A stretch of DNA of 64,000 nt from positions 34,309,180 through 34,373,179 of the forward strand of contig OX485808.1 in NCBI GenBank assembly GCA_950295325.1, given 5' to 3'. Under the pieces are notes generated by a model. It saw only the letters and a program-made list of their open reading frames with translations. It made no database searches and was not told the DNA's origin. The position numbers and the translations under genes were made by a program. This document shows, piece after piece, positions 34,063 through 47,200 of the stretch (its first letter is position 1; each line of letters begins with the position of its first letter). This DNA is from Polytrichum commune (lineage: Eukaryota; Streptophyta; Polytrichopsida; Polytrichales; Polytrichaceae).

Positions 34063-36169
34063 GGGGAAGGCTAAATCCCCTGTAGTAATGCACAGCTGGC
34101 TCGCGTGTGGCCACTGTGGCACGTGGGCCCCGCGGCGGTGCCTAGCCCATTTTACCCCCTAGGATAACAAATACGGCGGTACCTCGCTAACGCCCGGGAC
34201 ACTGCGTACTGTCCCGAACCCCAGTTGCCAGAACACTGCAATGTCGGAACACTAATGTGTTTGGGCATGGCCGCTTGACTACAAATCCCATATTGAGTGC
34301 ACTTCACCTTCAAGGTCTAAAATCCAATATTTATCTCCACTTCCAATTCGTAAATAAGCAATTGATTGGGATTTCATTCCGGAAGTGAAACCATCAATGG
34401 AGCACATAATTAACTTGGAGGTCAAAAACATTACAAAATCCTCGTTAGCATTGAGGTTATAATTTTTGGGAGAAGGCTAAATCCCATGTAGTAACACACA
34501 ACTGGCTCGCGTGTGGCCTAGCCCATTTTACCCCCCAAGGGTAACAAGTACGGTGGTAACTCGCTGACGCCCGGAACATTATGCAATGCCTCGAACCCCA
34601 AACGCCGGAACACTACAACGCCAGAACACTACAACGCCGGAACACTGCAACATCGAAACACTGCAACGCCGGAACACTAATGTGTGTGGGCATGATTTGA
34701 CATGGTTGCTTGACTACAAATCCCATATTGAGTGCCCTTCACCTTCAAGGTCTAAATCCAATATATATGTGCACTTCCAATTAGTAAATAAGCAATTGAT
34801 TGGGATTTCATTCCGAAAGTGAAACCATCAACAAAGCACGTAAATAATTTGGAGGTAAAAAATGTTACAAAATCCTCATTAATATTGAGGATATAATTTT
34901 TGTGACTTATCATTTGAAATTATCTTTGTCATTCTAAAATGACACTTAAATTAGTGTGTTGATTTAATATGTACATTTTATGATATTTTAGGTAAAGTTG
35001 TCTACTTTATTCATACGCCATTCATTGTAAAATGTACTTACTGGAGTTAATTAATCATTGGAATTAATTCCAGTAAGTACATTCTATATTTAATTAGGCT
35101 CACTTAATTTGGTAATCATATTTTATTTATTTATTTAGGCTTAACTAGGATTAATCAAGATTCATTAGGCTTAATGACATTCAATCACAATTAAATAGTT
35201 TGAATGTGTATGAATACTTGTGAAAGTAGACGGCATTACCTAAAATATCATAAAATGTACATATTAAATCAACACACTAATTTAAGTGTCATTTTAGAAT
35301 GACAAAGATAATTTCAAATGATAAGTCACAAAAATTATATCCTCAATATTAATGAGGATTTTGTAACATTTTTTACCTCCAAATTATTTATGTGCTTTGT
35401 TGATGGTTTCACTTTCGGAATGAAATCCCAATCAATTGCTTATTTACTAATTGGAAGTGCACATATATATTGGATTTAGACCTTGAAGGTGAAGGGCACT
35501 CAATATGGGATTTGTAGTCAAGCAACCATGTCAAATCATGCCCACACACATTAGTGTTCCGGCGTTGCAGTGTTTCGATGTTGCAGTGTTCCGGCGTTGT
35601 AGTGTTCTGGCGTTGTAGTGTTCCGGCGTTTGGGGTTCGAGGCATTGCATAATGTTCCGGGCGTCAGCGAGTTACCACCGTACTTGTTACCCTTGGGGGG
35701 TAAAATGGGCTAGGCCACACGCGAGCCAGTTGTGTGTTACTACATGGGATTTAGCCTTCTCCCAAAAATTATAACCTCAATGCTAACGAGGATTTTGTAA
35801 TGTTTTTGACCTCCAAGTTAATTATGTGCTCCATTGATGGTTTCACTTCCGGAATGAAATCCCAATCAATTGCTTATTTACGAATTGGAAGTGGAGATAA
35901 ATATTGGATTTTAGACCTTGAAGGTGAAGTGCACTCAATATGGGATTTGTAGTCAAGCGGCCATGCCCAAACACATTAGTGTTCCGACATTGCAGTGTTC
36001 TGGCAACTGGGGTTCGGGACAGTACGCAGTGTCCCGGGCGTTAGCGAGGTACCGCCGTATTTGTTATCCTAGGGGGTAAAATGGGCTAGGCACCGCCGCG
36101 GGGCCCACGTGCCACAGTGGCCACACGCGAGCCAGCTGTGCATTACTACAGGGGATTTAGCCTTCCCCC
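34063..36169. mobile_element. 2.1-kb fold-back transposon with ~933-bp arms
   Basis: The arms 34063-34995 and 35236-36168 are exact inverted copies in every stretch I compared (paired coordinates sum to 70231), separated by a 240-bp loop. Ends read GGGGAAGGCTAAAT; the right tip has one extra C. An 8-bp duplication, TCAAATAA, lies at 34055-34062 and 36170-36177. Block P copy 2 shows the pre-insertion site near 41038-41045. Each arm holds two head-to-tail versions of one module, and an array of ~15-bp units built on AACGCCGGAACACT at about 34603-34680. The identical open frames in the two arms are by-products. No transposase. Confidence 0.92.
35028..35092. repeat. Hairpin inside the fold-back loop
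   Basis: AATGTACTTACTGGAGTTAA at the left pairs with an inverted AATGTACTTACTGGAATTAA at the right around a short AT-rich centre. This is a small secondary palindrome within the otherwise unpaired 240-bp loop. Confidence 0.7.
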
Positions 36170-36177
36170 TCAAATAA

Positions 36178-37327
36178 CTGTTGTAGCATGGTCTAAATCA
36201 ACATCAAACTGGCAAACCACCGCAAGTTTAATTCCTTTTGAATTAATCACAAGTGCATTCACGAAACTGTGAGATGCACATTAATACAGGAAGGATTAGT
36301 TAATCCACAATGTAAGTTGTCAAACGCAAAATACAGAAGCTCACATATTGAATATTGTTCAGAGAACTCTGCTTGACTTTTTGATGTGCGGGTCGTTAAT
36401 CATTCACCACAAATTGAAAAAAGTGCTTTGTGCACCAATATGAACTAAAATAGGTAGGCTGTGACCACATTGCGTGCCCACTCATGTTGGACACAACTCA
36501 GTTGAGTTAGTCTTGGCATTCTTATGGCTGGACTTGTAATAATGAGCCAACTACTTTCAAGAAAAGAAATCAAACCTCGCTTGACATACGTAATTCAACA
36601 AGTGGCCATGATGGAAATGGACTTTGCTAAGTGGTCAAGATGCAATGAATTATATCCATTGAAAGGTAGATGGTGCTATAAAAAACTCAAAACCAACACC
36701 TTCAATTCTTGCATAAGAAGTGCATATCAATGGTGAAAATGTCCACCATCTTAACATCAGGGTTTAGTGTCGGTTTTGGGTCATCTACCAACATTACTTT
36801 GAACCCTTGTAAATGTACAAGATTCATGGCATGACAATTAATATCAACTACTTGTGGTTTACATTACAGCCAAAACCAATCCATGAGATGATTTACAAGG
36901 GAAGAAGAAGTTATTTTGTTCACCAACTATGAAGTCATCAAATCTCATACTGAGTCCATTCATTTAATTTCATTATCAAATATGCTTGCAAAATTGGAAA
37001 GACAACCGTGTAGGTAAGGCTTTTCGTAGCTAGGGCTTTTTGGTGGGTATGGAGTCTATTCTTGTAATTTCATTTTAAAATTTGCTTGCACAATTGGAAA
37101 GACAACTGGATCAAATATGGCATCTTTGTCGTCTAACTCGAAGTTGGGTATAAGGTCCATGAAATTGACTCTCATGTAATGAGAATTGTAAGTGTTTTGT
37201 GCAAACCACAACTTGTTTCCAACCATGTCTTGATTAACTATGTTACAACCACAAAACTTAGCAAATCAATATGTTATGTGTAGGTTGATATATGTTATTA
37301 GATCAACAAGTCTGCGTTATGAAACTA
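36178..37327. other. Intergenic, nothing recognised
   Basis: The first ~30 bp continue block P. After that I find no gene and no repeat shared within the window. The short open frame at 36524-36736 has no recognisable domain. Confidence 0.4.
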
Positions 37328-37335
37328 GCTAGATT

Positions 37336-37573
37336 CTCGGGGAGGACACTTAGGAAAATTAGTAAACATGGTGCGTTAAAATATAGGGTGTATTTTATTC
37401 ATGAGCAATAAAATTTAGAAAAATTTAGATGTAATATAGGATGCTTAAAATTCAAGTAAGGAATAATTAGAGAATAGAATATACCTCAAATATTCCAATT
37501 ATGTGATAGCCTCATTTAAATACCCCTTTAACGCACGTGTTCACACAAAGTATAGTGAAGTGTCCCCCCCGAG
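37336..37573. mobile_element. hAT-like MITE with G-rich ends, copy 2 (238 bp)
   Basis: Ends CTCGGGGAGGACACTT and, inverted, CTCGGGGGGGACACTT (15 of 16 match). A perfect 8-bp duplication, GCTAGATT, lies at 37328-37335 and 37574-37581. Both subterminal regions carry GTGCGTTAAA about 40 bp in. It is related to 30161-30516 through the shared GTGTGAAC-type subterminal segment. Non-coding. Confidence 0.88.
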
Positions 37574-37585
37574 GCTAGATTAACT

Positions 37586-37733
37586 AATCTCCCGCTTGAG
37601 TACGCACTTCGTTGATAGATGCGTACTTTACTTCAAACAATAAAGTACAAACCCTGATTTTTTTTGTCAAAAAATTTGCACACTTAGCCGGGATGTGTAC
37701 TTAAACGGGTGCATACCTAAGTGGAAGATTATT
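37586..37733. mobile_element. Small MITE-like inverted repeat
   Basis: AATCTCCCGCTTGAGTACGC at the left pairs with inverted AATCTTCCACTTAGGTATGC at the right. About 150 bp, non-coding. The target duplication is not resolved. Confidence 0.5.
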
Positions 37734-37739
37734 GTAAAT

Positions 37740-38540
37740 AATTAGGGACTCATAAACTCATAACTGATAATCCAATTGAACAAGTACAAAATAATTGTGG
37801 ATCTACATTGATATGTATGGTAGATTGTAGTGAATCAATATAATCATCAGACATAGTAAAATCTCATAACACCACATCAGCTCCCAATACATAATCAAAT
37901 CGAGTGCAATAAAAATACTCATGCACACCTACATATCATGTGAGTATAGGCAAAGCACAAGAGGGCGTATGCACCGAGTTAAAGAATCGTGGCAATCACA
38001 GGCTTAGAGAGGAAGACCACTTGATGACATGCACTATTTGTATGAAATAATTGTGTGCATCAACAAGTTCAGATATGTTAATTTCATTGCAAAACACATT
38101 TATAGACCCGGATTTGGTGCATAATATATTTGTAGATCTTGGTGCATAACACATTCCAAAGATTTGGTGCATAACACATTAGAAGATCTCGTTTTGTTTT
38201 ATTTTGTTTTGTTGTTGTTGTTGTTGTTCTTTTTCTTCTTTCTTTCTTTCTCCATCTTGTCCGTCATACATAACATCATTTAGCATTCAACTCTCATTTC
38301 GTGGGCGGAAATTCTTAACCGACCAGTGCCCTTCTTCACCGTAGTCTAAACCGGCCCGTAGTGGGCTCAAGATCGACTTTCATGTGTATGTATAAGTCTA
38401 TCAATGCTAACTCACTCAACTTGTGTACACCAGGAATGGGTTGACGCTATGGGTAGCTATGCAATGTTTTAATGTTTCAGAGACGTATATCTTGTTGACT
38501 TTGTTTGTGTTTACGCATGGAGATTTGGGGACGGGCATCA
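37740..38540. other. Intergenic with simple repeats and a Harbinger-like end
   Basis: 38190-38255 holds TTTTG, (GTT)n and (TTTC)n simple repeats. 38330-38357 reads CTTCACCGTAGTCTAAACC-GGCCC, closely matching the right end of the Harbinger element at 27700, but no matching left end is visible nearby. No gene. Confidence 0.5.
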
Positions 38541-38550
38541 TGCCCGCCAG

Positions 38551-38862
38551 TGTGTAATTTTGACAAAGTTTTTGCAAGTTTTTGACATTTGACACTCAAA
38601 GACTTGCACAAAAACAAATTGCACGTCAATTCACATGCAAAATTTAGATTTTGACATGTAGTATGACTTGTGAAGGAAAAAAATCACACGTCAATTGACA
38701 CTTCAAAAGTTGAAATGACACGTACTACTAGCCATGAGAATTGAGGTGACATTTTAGAAGAAAATATAGATGTTGATTGACATTCATTTTCGTTTTTGAA
38801 AATATCACGTGACACTTTGGATTTGAATTTGAACGTCAAATGAAATTTGTCAAACACACACA
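38551..38862. mobile_element. MITE with TGTGT-TTTTGACAAA ends, copy 1
   Basis: A ~310-bp unit repeated at 61580-61895. Its ends pair as inverted repeats (TGTGTAATTTTGACAAAG against inverted TGTGTGTTTGACAAATTTC). The interior is rich in TTGACA/TGTCAA motifs. Non-coding; target duplication not resolved. Confidence 0.65.
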
Positions 38863-40544
38863 TTGATGCCCATACAATGCCTTTGATAAGAAGCCTTTTT
38901 TTTTGCTCTTATTTTCAAAAATCTTCTTCTCTCAATGATTTCAATAAGAGAAGAATAAGGAAATTTATTATGCATGGGGCATAGGATATATTGAAGGGTT
39001 TCATGTAGCTTATTAAATATGTGTAGTTTTTATGATATCTTATTATGTCAATTTTACCTTATTATACTTTATTCTTACATCAATACTTTCAACATAGCAT
39101 GTTCAAGCTTTATTATAAAATTTGTAAGATTGTTGGAGCCTTATTTTGCCGATGACCCTTACGTATTAACAAGTGTTGTTGTCCTAGGGCGTAGATGTTT
39201 TTCTCCCATATTGCTTCATATTGCACCATCTTCAAGCCTCTCTTTTGCAAAGTCAAGGACATGACCCTAAAACTTTGGGGCATGTTGATTGAAATTTATT
39301 CAAGGTGGAGGTCATGTGGATCCGGATTTTGGCATGAGGAAAACTGACCTATTTGGCTTGAAGATAGAGCTTGGGAGCATCATGAGTTTGGATGATAAGA
39401 CGCTCAAGCTATGGAAGTCTCTTAAGCTTTAGGATAGGTATTGTACAATCTATTTAGAAGCTTGAAACTAAAATCAAGAACCATTTGTTCATCCTCCTAC
39501 ATCAGAATTTGCAATGCTTCATCATGATGCTCATAAATTAGAGTTGTATATGCCTACTGCCCTTTCAATTCTACCTTCCAATATGTTTCCAAAGTTTTGC
39601 ACATGCAATATAATGATGCAACCATATTGTTTCAAATAGGAATTTTTTAATTATAAGTTTAGAAAAATCAAGATGGTATGACTAGTAGTAGTTAGGTGCA
39701 TCTTTTGACATAAACTAGTACTTCAACTTCAACTTGTTGCATGGACTAAGGGTCAAGTCAGATGGACTAGTCCAACTCATCCACCCATCGAGGAAAAAAA
39801 TGGGTGACATCACCTACTTCTTCACAATGTGTCTCCATGTGGAGCAACCTGTTCATCCATACTTCATATTTTTATCTCTCCTCCCACATATTTGAGGTGA
39901 GTCCATAGGGTAGGCAAGTACCTACAAGTGCCACATGGAAGAAGTCACCATCAAGGGCACTCATCCAAGCTCACCCATTCTTGGACCTCTACGATTATGG
40001 GATGGCTACCAAGGGGGTTAATGGTACTCTTAATTAATGTACTATAGAAACTTCATTATTTTAACAAGAATAATTATGTTACTTCCTTCAAGTTTGCCAC
40101 ATGTCATTCTCACAGTGGCCAAGACCCACTTGATTACATGTGGATATTACACTGAATTGTCCTCTTAATGTGGGTGGAAAGAGTGATTATGGTCACCCTA
40201 ATTGTCTAACCATGATAGACATATGTAACCTTAAACCCTAAAACACCTATCAAAATGATAGCAACATTCAAAAATATGTCAATAGCATGGCATGTGGTCC
40301 ATTAAATGTACCTCTCATCCATCCAACATAAAAACTTAATTCCCTGCAAGTTTATGACCGATTGATACAAATGACTTGGATTAGGCTAATTCATGGTCTT
40401 TAAAACTAGTTCTGGTGTCAAATCAACAAATACTAATAACCTCCGGGTTGCAAACTTAGTTCAGGGCTCCTATTTTGGATGAATGAGAGCTACACTTCTA
40501 TACGATAATTCCCTCAAGTCTCCCATGTGGTCTAGCTCTTTTAT
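38863..40544. other. Intergenic, nothing recognised
   Basis: About 1.7 kb without a convincing gene or a repeat shared inside the window. The 81-codon open frame at 39019 shows no known domain. Confidence 0.4.
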
Positions 40545-41065
40545 CATATCATGCTATTATCCACAAGCAAATGCATTTGATCAATGACTTATCTGAATAA
40601 AATTTCTGCAGGTGCTGTTATAGCTGAGTCCCGGTCTTCATTGATCCATAAGTATCACTTAGTCACATGGAAATATTCTTACTCAAGACCCGGCACACAA
40701 AAAAAAAAATGTTGCAGTATTTGATGACACAAGAACAAATGGCCTCCTCCATTTTCACCTCTTCCCATCTCATCATCATTTCTGTGTGAAATCTTGCAAT
40801 TACATATGCAGGAAGAATTATTTCTTTCTTGGTTGAAGTATGTTTAAGAAGATAGTTAGAGTCTGATATCCATCACCACCTTCAATTTCAAAGGGTTACC
40901 ATTATTATTACCGTTCTCTGCAATCGGTGTGTGAATGACACTCATTAAGATTGGACTTTGAAACACATTGCTTGCTTTTGGCCCCATCCACTGAACGGCT
41001 TTGGAGAAGAGAAAACCCAGATTAAATCAGCTTACTCACAAATAACTTGTTGTAGCATGGTCTAA
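40545..41065. repeat. Block P, copy 2 (uninterrupted)
   Basis: Partner of 33165-34062 plus 36170-36200. It lies just 3' of UTP21 and contains CACAAATAACTTGTTGTAGC, the empty version of the fold-back insertion site. It may include 3' untranslated sequence of UTP21, though no poly-A signal was pinned down. Confidence 0.7.
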
Positions 41066-41296
41066 TTTTGTAATGGATTATAACACACATCCTATGGAAT
41101 TGCATCAAGAGAAATTGCAATGAGGAGATCATATAGTGAAAATACAAACATTGAGGATGAAGAACACTATGAAATCTTTTGAAAGAACAAACATGGTCTT
41201 ATGGCTTGAACTTGATGCCATAAAAGCCTTCTAATTCTGAAGCCTCCTCATACCTGTGCTACCCTTAATACTCTAAGATCTAATTTATAGACACTA

Positions 41297-44200
41297 CTAC
41301 CCCTGCATATTGCTAACAAAATTGATTGTACACCGAACTTTCTGAAATGTATTGTCTAGTCGTTGCCAGGTCTTCAATTGTTGCTCCCACAACTTCCTTG
41401 CCTTCTCTTGGAGTGGCTGGTGACGAATGATAGAGTCTGTATGGATCTGTAAAAGGAGGTTTCCCTTATTAGTCCTATCATTACATTGTATTGCATTGCT
41501 GAAAACCCAAGCAAGGTACGAATGACAGCGATGAGCCTGCAAACATCATACCATTCTACTCAAAAAGTAAACAACTGGACCAAACAACATCACAAAAAAT
41601 CTTATGTACTCCCAACAGCAGTTCATTCACATACCTTCAAAAAGAGTTGCAGAAGTGCCTGAATGAACTGGAAGTTCTTCATAGAAAGCAACTCTGCTAA
41701 AAGGAAGTCCAGCATCATGCCTATTTCTTGGAGTTCCTCCTCATGTATCATGACGTCGTCATCAACAATTTGCATCATCCGCAGTGAAGCATCCACTTCT
41801 GATGCAGTGATACCTTTTAGGTGATCCACTAAGCTTGAATCTGTAATCACACTTCCATTATTAGAGCCCAGAACAAAACCATGATGTGCAGCAAACCAAT
41901 GCAAATCATGCAAACCAAACGAATGCATCATGAAAATGAAACTGCGAAAATGCAAGAAAACATTCCAACTAAATGCTCCTATGTGCCCTAAAGAAGCATT
42001 CCAAAGACAATGAACAAAGAGTCCCATCAATTTCTCCCATTGCAGACAACATTTCTGAACATGATCTTTATGTGAGGAACAGATGAATCAGCCAGAAACT
42101 TACACTCTTTATCATTTGAGCATGAATGAAGATGCTCCAAAAATATGGTTTGAAAATCGCGGTGCTCAGGTTTGTTGTGCCGATTTCTTTTAGCCCCTAC
42201 TACAACTCCTGTTTCTGTTGGTCCAGTTCCACTTGGAGCTATAAACTGATGATCACCTGAAAGTGATGGTACAGTAGGTAGGAAGAAAGGGGCTTTTTCT
42301 GGCTTCTTGGGTGGTGCAGTGGGCTTGTTTCTTACCTGCAAAATGCAATTACAAGTACCCCATTACGATCTCAAACGAGTCATTTCATTGGCCCTTGGAA
42401 TTGGAGGACAACGACATCAACCTCACTAACCCTAAACGTATACTCACCATTATAAAATTCCTCGCAGGGGACAGGAGCAACACCAAACAACAACGTAAGT
42501 TAATCAAGCTCCACATGGAATAGATGAACAAAACAAGTGGCACCTTGATGATGTCCAAGTTGACAAGCCCTTTCCATTGCGTTTTTGGAAGTAAAGTGAG
42601 GGTGATAAGGCTGGGGGTTGATAGGTCCAATGCAGGGATCATCATCTCTTCATCTTCATCAGTGGTCACAGCAGGTATAGCTTCTGAAGCCACAACCTCT
42701 GGCATCTCTTCATCCTCATCCATCCCATCTTCTTTAGTAAGGCCTAAAGTTGGGAGTGCTACAACCCTCATATTATTACCGCTTCCCTTTGTTGCCGAGT
42801 CTCCCAATCCAGAATACATTAACCTGTTTGCCCTGTTTACAAAAACACGGATATTGAGTTGGATGACATTGTAAACCCCAAGCAACCAATATCGTTTGTT
42901 AATGACATGTCCTTTTACTCATATTTGGAATGTTTCCAACTGCATCTTTCAGTAAGTTGATAAGGGGAACTCACCACAAGTAGATACCGTTGCGATTAAC
43001 ATGTGAAGTGGCCAACAAGTCCATGGCTGGTGATAGAGACAAGGCGGTGACAGCGGTGCCCACATGCATTGCATCAATTTGCTTGGAGGCTACCACATCC
43101 CAGACTCGAATCGTGGAATCCATGGCGGACGACAATAACAACTTGCCATCTTCGCTGAAGCAAATATCAGTTATTCGATCAGTATGGCCATGAAACATTC
43201 TCACTAGTCGCACAGCAACCACATCGTAAAGACGGAGCACCTTGTCATCTGCTGCAATGGCAATCAAGCCTACAAAAGAAAGATACATTGTTTGAAATTG
43301 TTAGGATGTGAGCAACCTACAACCATCCATGAATAATCCAGAAAAACAAAGTGGTTCTATACAAGAACCTTACCTCCCATTGAGTACAGGACAACAATGC
43401 CACAGATTCAGGATATCCCAACACCTCAACTATTAGATCAGAGGAAGGACATGAATGTAGTAGAAATAACTGCATACCATTTCCACGGTGAGCAGCAATC
43501 TTCCCAACTGGAGACCCCACTACTAGGGTGGACTTCAATGTCCGTCTCTTAAAATCCCATACCTGCAAGAAGTATCCAATGACACCCCTTATTAATTTAT
43601 GACAAGGACCTCCATGAGGATGTGAGACCAATGACAGGATGGAGGACACAACTACTCAAAGACAAAAAGAAGTGCAAGACAACTGACCTTAAGTAGTCCA
43701 TCGTAGCCACCACTAGTGAGAAGTGTGTTTGTACTATCAGTAGCAAGTCCATTTACAGACGCATTGTGTGCACAGGAAGATCCAACAGCAGGATCTTCAT
43801 AGACACCCCTACTCAATCCTGACTGCAGATTGAATCTCTCTATTAAGCCTCCTTCTGTGCCCAACACTGCGAAATCACCACTCGCTGAAATTGCACAACT
43901 CTGTGACACGTCACAAACAAAATCAGTTCCCCCATGTTCTTTCCATCAGATGATATATATGTTCAAAAAGAAAATAATTTCATGGAAAGGTCTCAGTGAT
44001 AGAGTACTGATTTGTCATAATCAGAGGATGCACAACCCAGTGCAACCATGGAAGCTCAATTTCGAAGGATGGAATGCACAACTATGTGACCAGTAGTGGA
44101 CATAATTATATATCAAAGCTCTTGCATCTGCAAAATGGTGGTGAAGAGCTAACCTTGACAGGAGTTGGGACATCACTGGAGGGTCTAAGGACATGCTCGC

Positions 44201-47200
44201 CTACTGCAAAATTTTGAAGACGCCATGAATATGCCGCACTTTCATCCAAATGACAGGTCACAATGTTACACCAGTCTCGTTCTCGTATCTCCACTGCAAC
44301 CGATTCATCAGCAGTGTCAATAACCAGGTGGAGCACAACAAGCTGGGCAAGCATCACATAATATTGGACAGTGAAAATAATATACCTGCATCAAAGGCAA
44401 TGACAGGTGGCAGTTTCAGGTCTTCCTCCTGCAAATTTGTCCAAGGTTAGCACTTCAGGGCACATAAATAAGACCCTAGACTTGAAGAATGAGGACGAAA
44501 GTTTCAGTGGCGAGGTCAAGCTTAATTCAATATATAGGGCTTATTCTAAAATTTCTCTTCACAGTTGGCTGCTGGGTAGGAAGAGGAGACTGTTCGTGCA
44601 ACCTTCATTTGCAATTTGTCAAGGGTTTGTACTTTTGGACATATTAACACATATTGATAGATTTAGTTGAGAAGCACTAGATTTGGTTGATATAGCTAAT
44701 TTATTTGAGAAGCACAGCCATGTTCAAAATGGCATTGATTCTGCCACCTAAATGGATATATATACATATATACTTGCAGACTATACTCATGCTGATGTGT
44801 AACATTCTTTTTTCACATGCAAAACAAATGCTAGGATTTTGCATAAGCTAGAGCAGCAAAAGAAACACCAGACCTTCATATGCAGTGCACGTGCACGCTT
44901 CTTTATATGTCCTTGTGATAGCTCTCTACTTTGTTGATCCTGGTCAAAACAATCAATAATATAAGGACAAGATTCCGATTTGAGCCACTTTGACCATTTA
45001 GGACATTAAGCAGCAGCCTGAAATAATGATAGAGTATGTAGCAAGGAACACCTGCAAACATACTGAGCTTAATTTGCTTGAAGCCAAGAGAACTCTGAGC
45101 TCTAGCAAGATTATCATAGAGGCCTTGGTCTGTAGGTTCTAATGGACAAGCAATAAGGCTCAAGTAACAACAAGGTCAAATAAGAGGACAAATGAGGTGC
45201 AATCAAAAATGTGCATTACATCTTCAGAATTTCATGAAAGAAACGTCACTGTTGCATAGTAGCAAGGTTTAAATTGAACCTGGATAGTGGAGAAAACACG
45301 AAATGCCCTATCTTGACCAGCAGATAGAATATGCCGCCCATTACCATAGTACCTGCCAAGTCACATATTTTTCAGCAACTTGAAGTGCTACAAAAGTGGT
45401 CCTGCAAACTATGTAGTTATATCTCAGCAAGAATAAACAAACAAACAAATAAAACACTAATAAATGCTGATGCACAACTTAATGGAATTGAACAAAAATG
45501 TAAGGACAATGTGACATGCACAGAAGTGGAATTAGAGAAAAGATAATAACTACGATGATCAACAAGAATGTGAACAATTACCTGACACAGGTGGGGGGTG
45601 CACTATGACCACTTCTGAAACGGAGCAATCTGGCCTCTCCGTCACTAGTGTCAAAGATCCACATCTGCTCAAGAAGCATCCCAGTTGCCAAACCAATCAA
45701 TAACCAGCAACAACTTTCAATTTTCCCAATTTTCTCAAAGAGCAACCACATGATCTATACTACCATTTCACACTCATAAGTCCATTTCTAATTGTATCTA
45801 GCAATAAATTTTGTCAACACAAAAGGCCAAAAAGGAATTGCCCAACTTCCTATGAAGAACAGAGACAGACCTACCTTCAAAGAGTTGTCTGAGCCACTAC
45901 TAAGTAGCACAGGCTCACTGGCCAAGAAATGCAAGGAATTGACTGCTGAAATATGTGCATCCTCAATGACTGCTTGCAGTTTCCGCTTCTCCAAATTCCA
46001 AATGCTGATAACACCTGTTGCACCCCCTGCAGCCAAGAAAGGCTGTCCATCTGCAAAATAAAAGTTCAGTACTTCACTAGTTAAACCTCCAGTACAGTCT
46101 TGATTATAAGATAGGACACTATAGATCAAGAAAACCTACATTGAAGAGAAAGCACCCTGCTCTTTACAATGAATCAAGTGATGTGGAAGAAAAAAATTCC
46201 ACCAAAAATTGGTTACTGAATGAAATCCAACTGAATCAAACAAAGTCCATGGCATCTTTCTCATAAAAACCATCATCTCTTCCTACTTAATTGAGGTGAA
46301 ACTATAAGAAGTGCATCTCTATGGACCAGGGTTTATTAAATATCATTTTTTGCAGCAATGTCAATGGCTATTAGGTAGCCATGTGATGTTTACCTGTCCT
46401 GAATGAGAGAGCTGTGACAGGTCCTCTGCCTGTGTGCAAGAATGTAACAACTGTTTCATCATAACGAAGGTTATGTACATATACTTTCCCATTTGCGCAT
46501 CCAACTGCTACTATATCAAGTGCCGGAGACGATGTGCAGCAGCGAACTGGCGAATTCCAACCCTTGAACTCATGGATCAAGCTGCAGGTCTTAGTATTCC
46601 ACAACTGCAATGAGCCCTCTTCACTTCCAACAAGAATCTGCAAAAAACCAGAAATAATCAGCCTAAACATAAGGCCAAAGTATCACAGTACCAGGAGGTT
46701 CACAAGACAACAGACATGAAAATATCAACTAAATATGCATGTCCAGTCTTCACATCCAGAAAAGAGCGCTCACTTTGTTCAGATAGGTGTCAGGGTGCAT
46801 AATACAAGTTGGTGTGAAAGATTCCCGAAATTTCCATTCGCCTACAGGCTTCACAATGCCATCCGATGCAGCTTCAAAAGCTGCCCATACAAAGAGCTGC
46901 CCATCTGCATCAATGCTCAGAATCTGATGTCCATACTGCAACAGCAGAGTCACTTTGCTGGTGTGGGCACTCCATGTTGCTACCTGTATCAAAGCTTCAG
47001 AGGATCACAAATCTGTACCTTAAGCTTTCCAGACAAATATTATGTAGAATTCAAGAGTCACTGGTTATCTAATGTTCTCCATAAATTACTGCAATTACTT
47101 ACAGAATCTGCTTTACAGAGTCTACATGTACATATATGATAGCAGGGTAATCCAATCAGGAGTAACATAAACTGCCACATTACTTAATCCTTGAGCAATC

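Noticed and set aside
34586-35645. Two identical 78-codon open frames on opposite strands
   Set aside because: They are mirror images produced by the fold-back arms and encode nothing recognisable.
38330-38357. A second complete Harbinger element ending here
   Set aside because: Only one end is visible; no matching left end or TAA pair was found upstream.
42524-42874. 116-codon plus-strand frame
   Set aside because: It is antisense to UTP21 exon 15, whose acidic repeats leave the other strand open.
44903-45163. 86-codon minus-strand frame within UTP21
   Set aside because: It lies in the intron between exons 8 and 9. Known UTP21 proteins have no matching text, and the exons join in frame without it.
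44940-45279. Possible extra UTP21 exon in intron 8
   Set aside because: Adding any of it would break the phase-0 join between the residues ending TIQ and those starting DQQSREL, which matches the family exactly.
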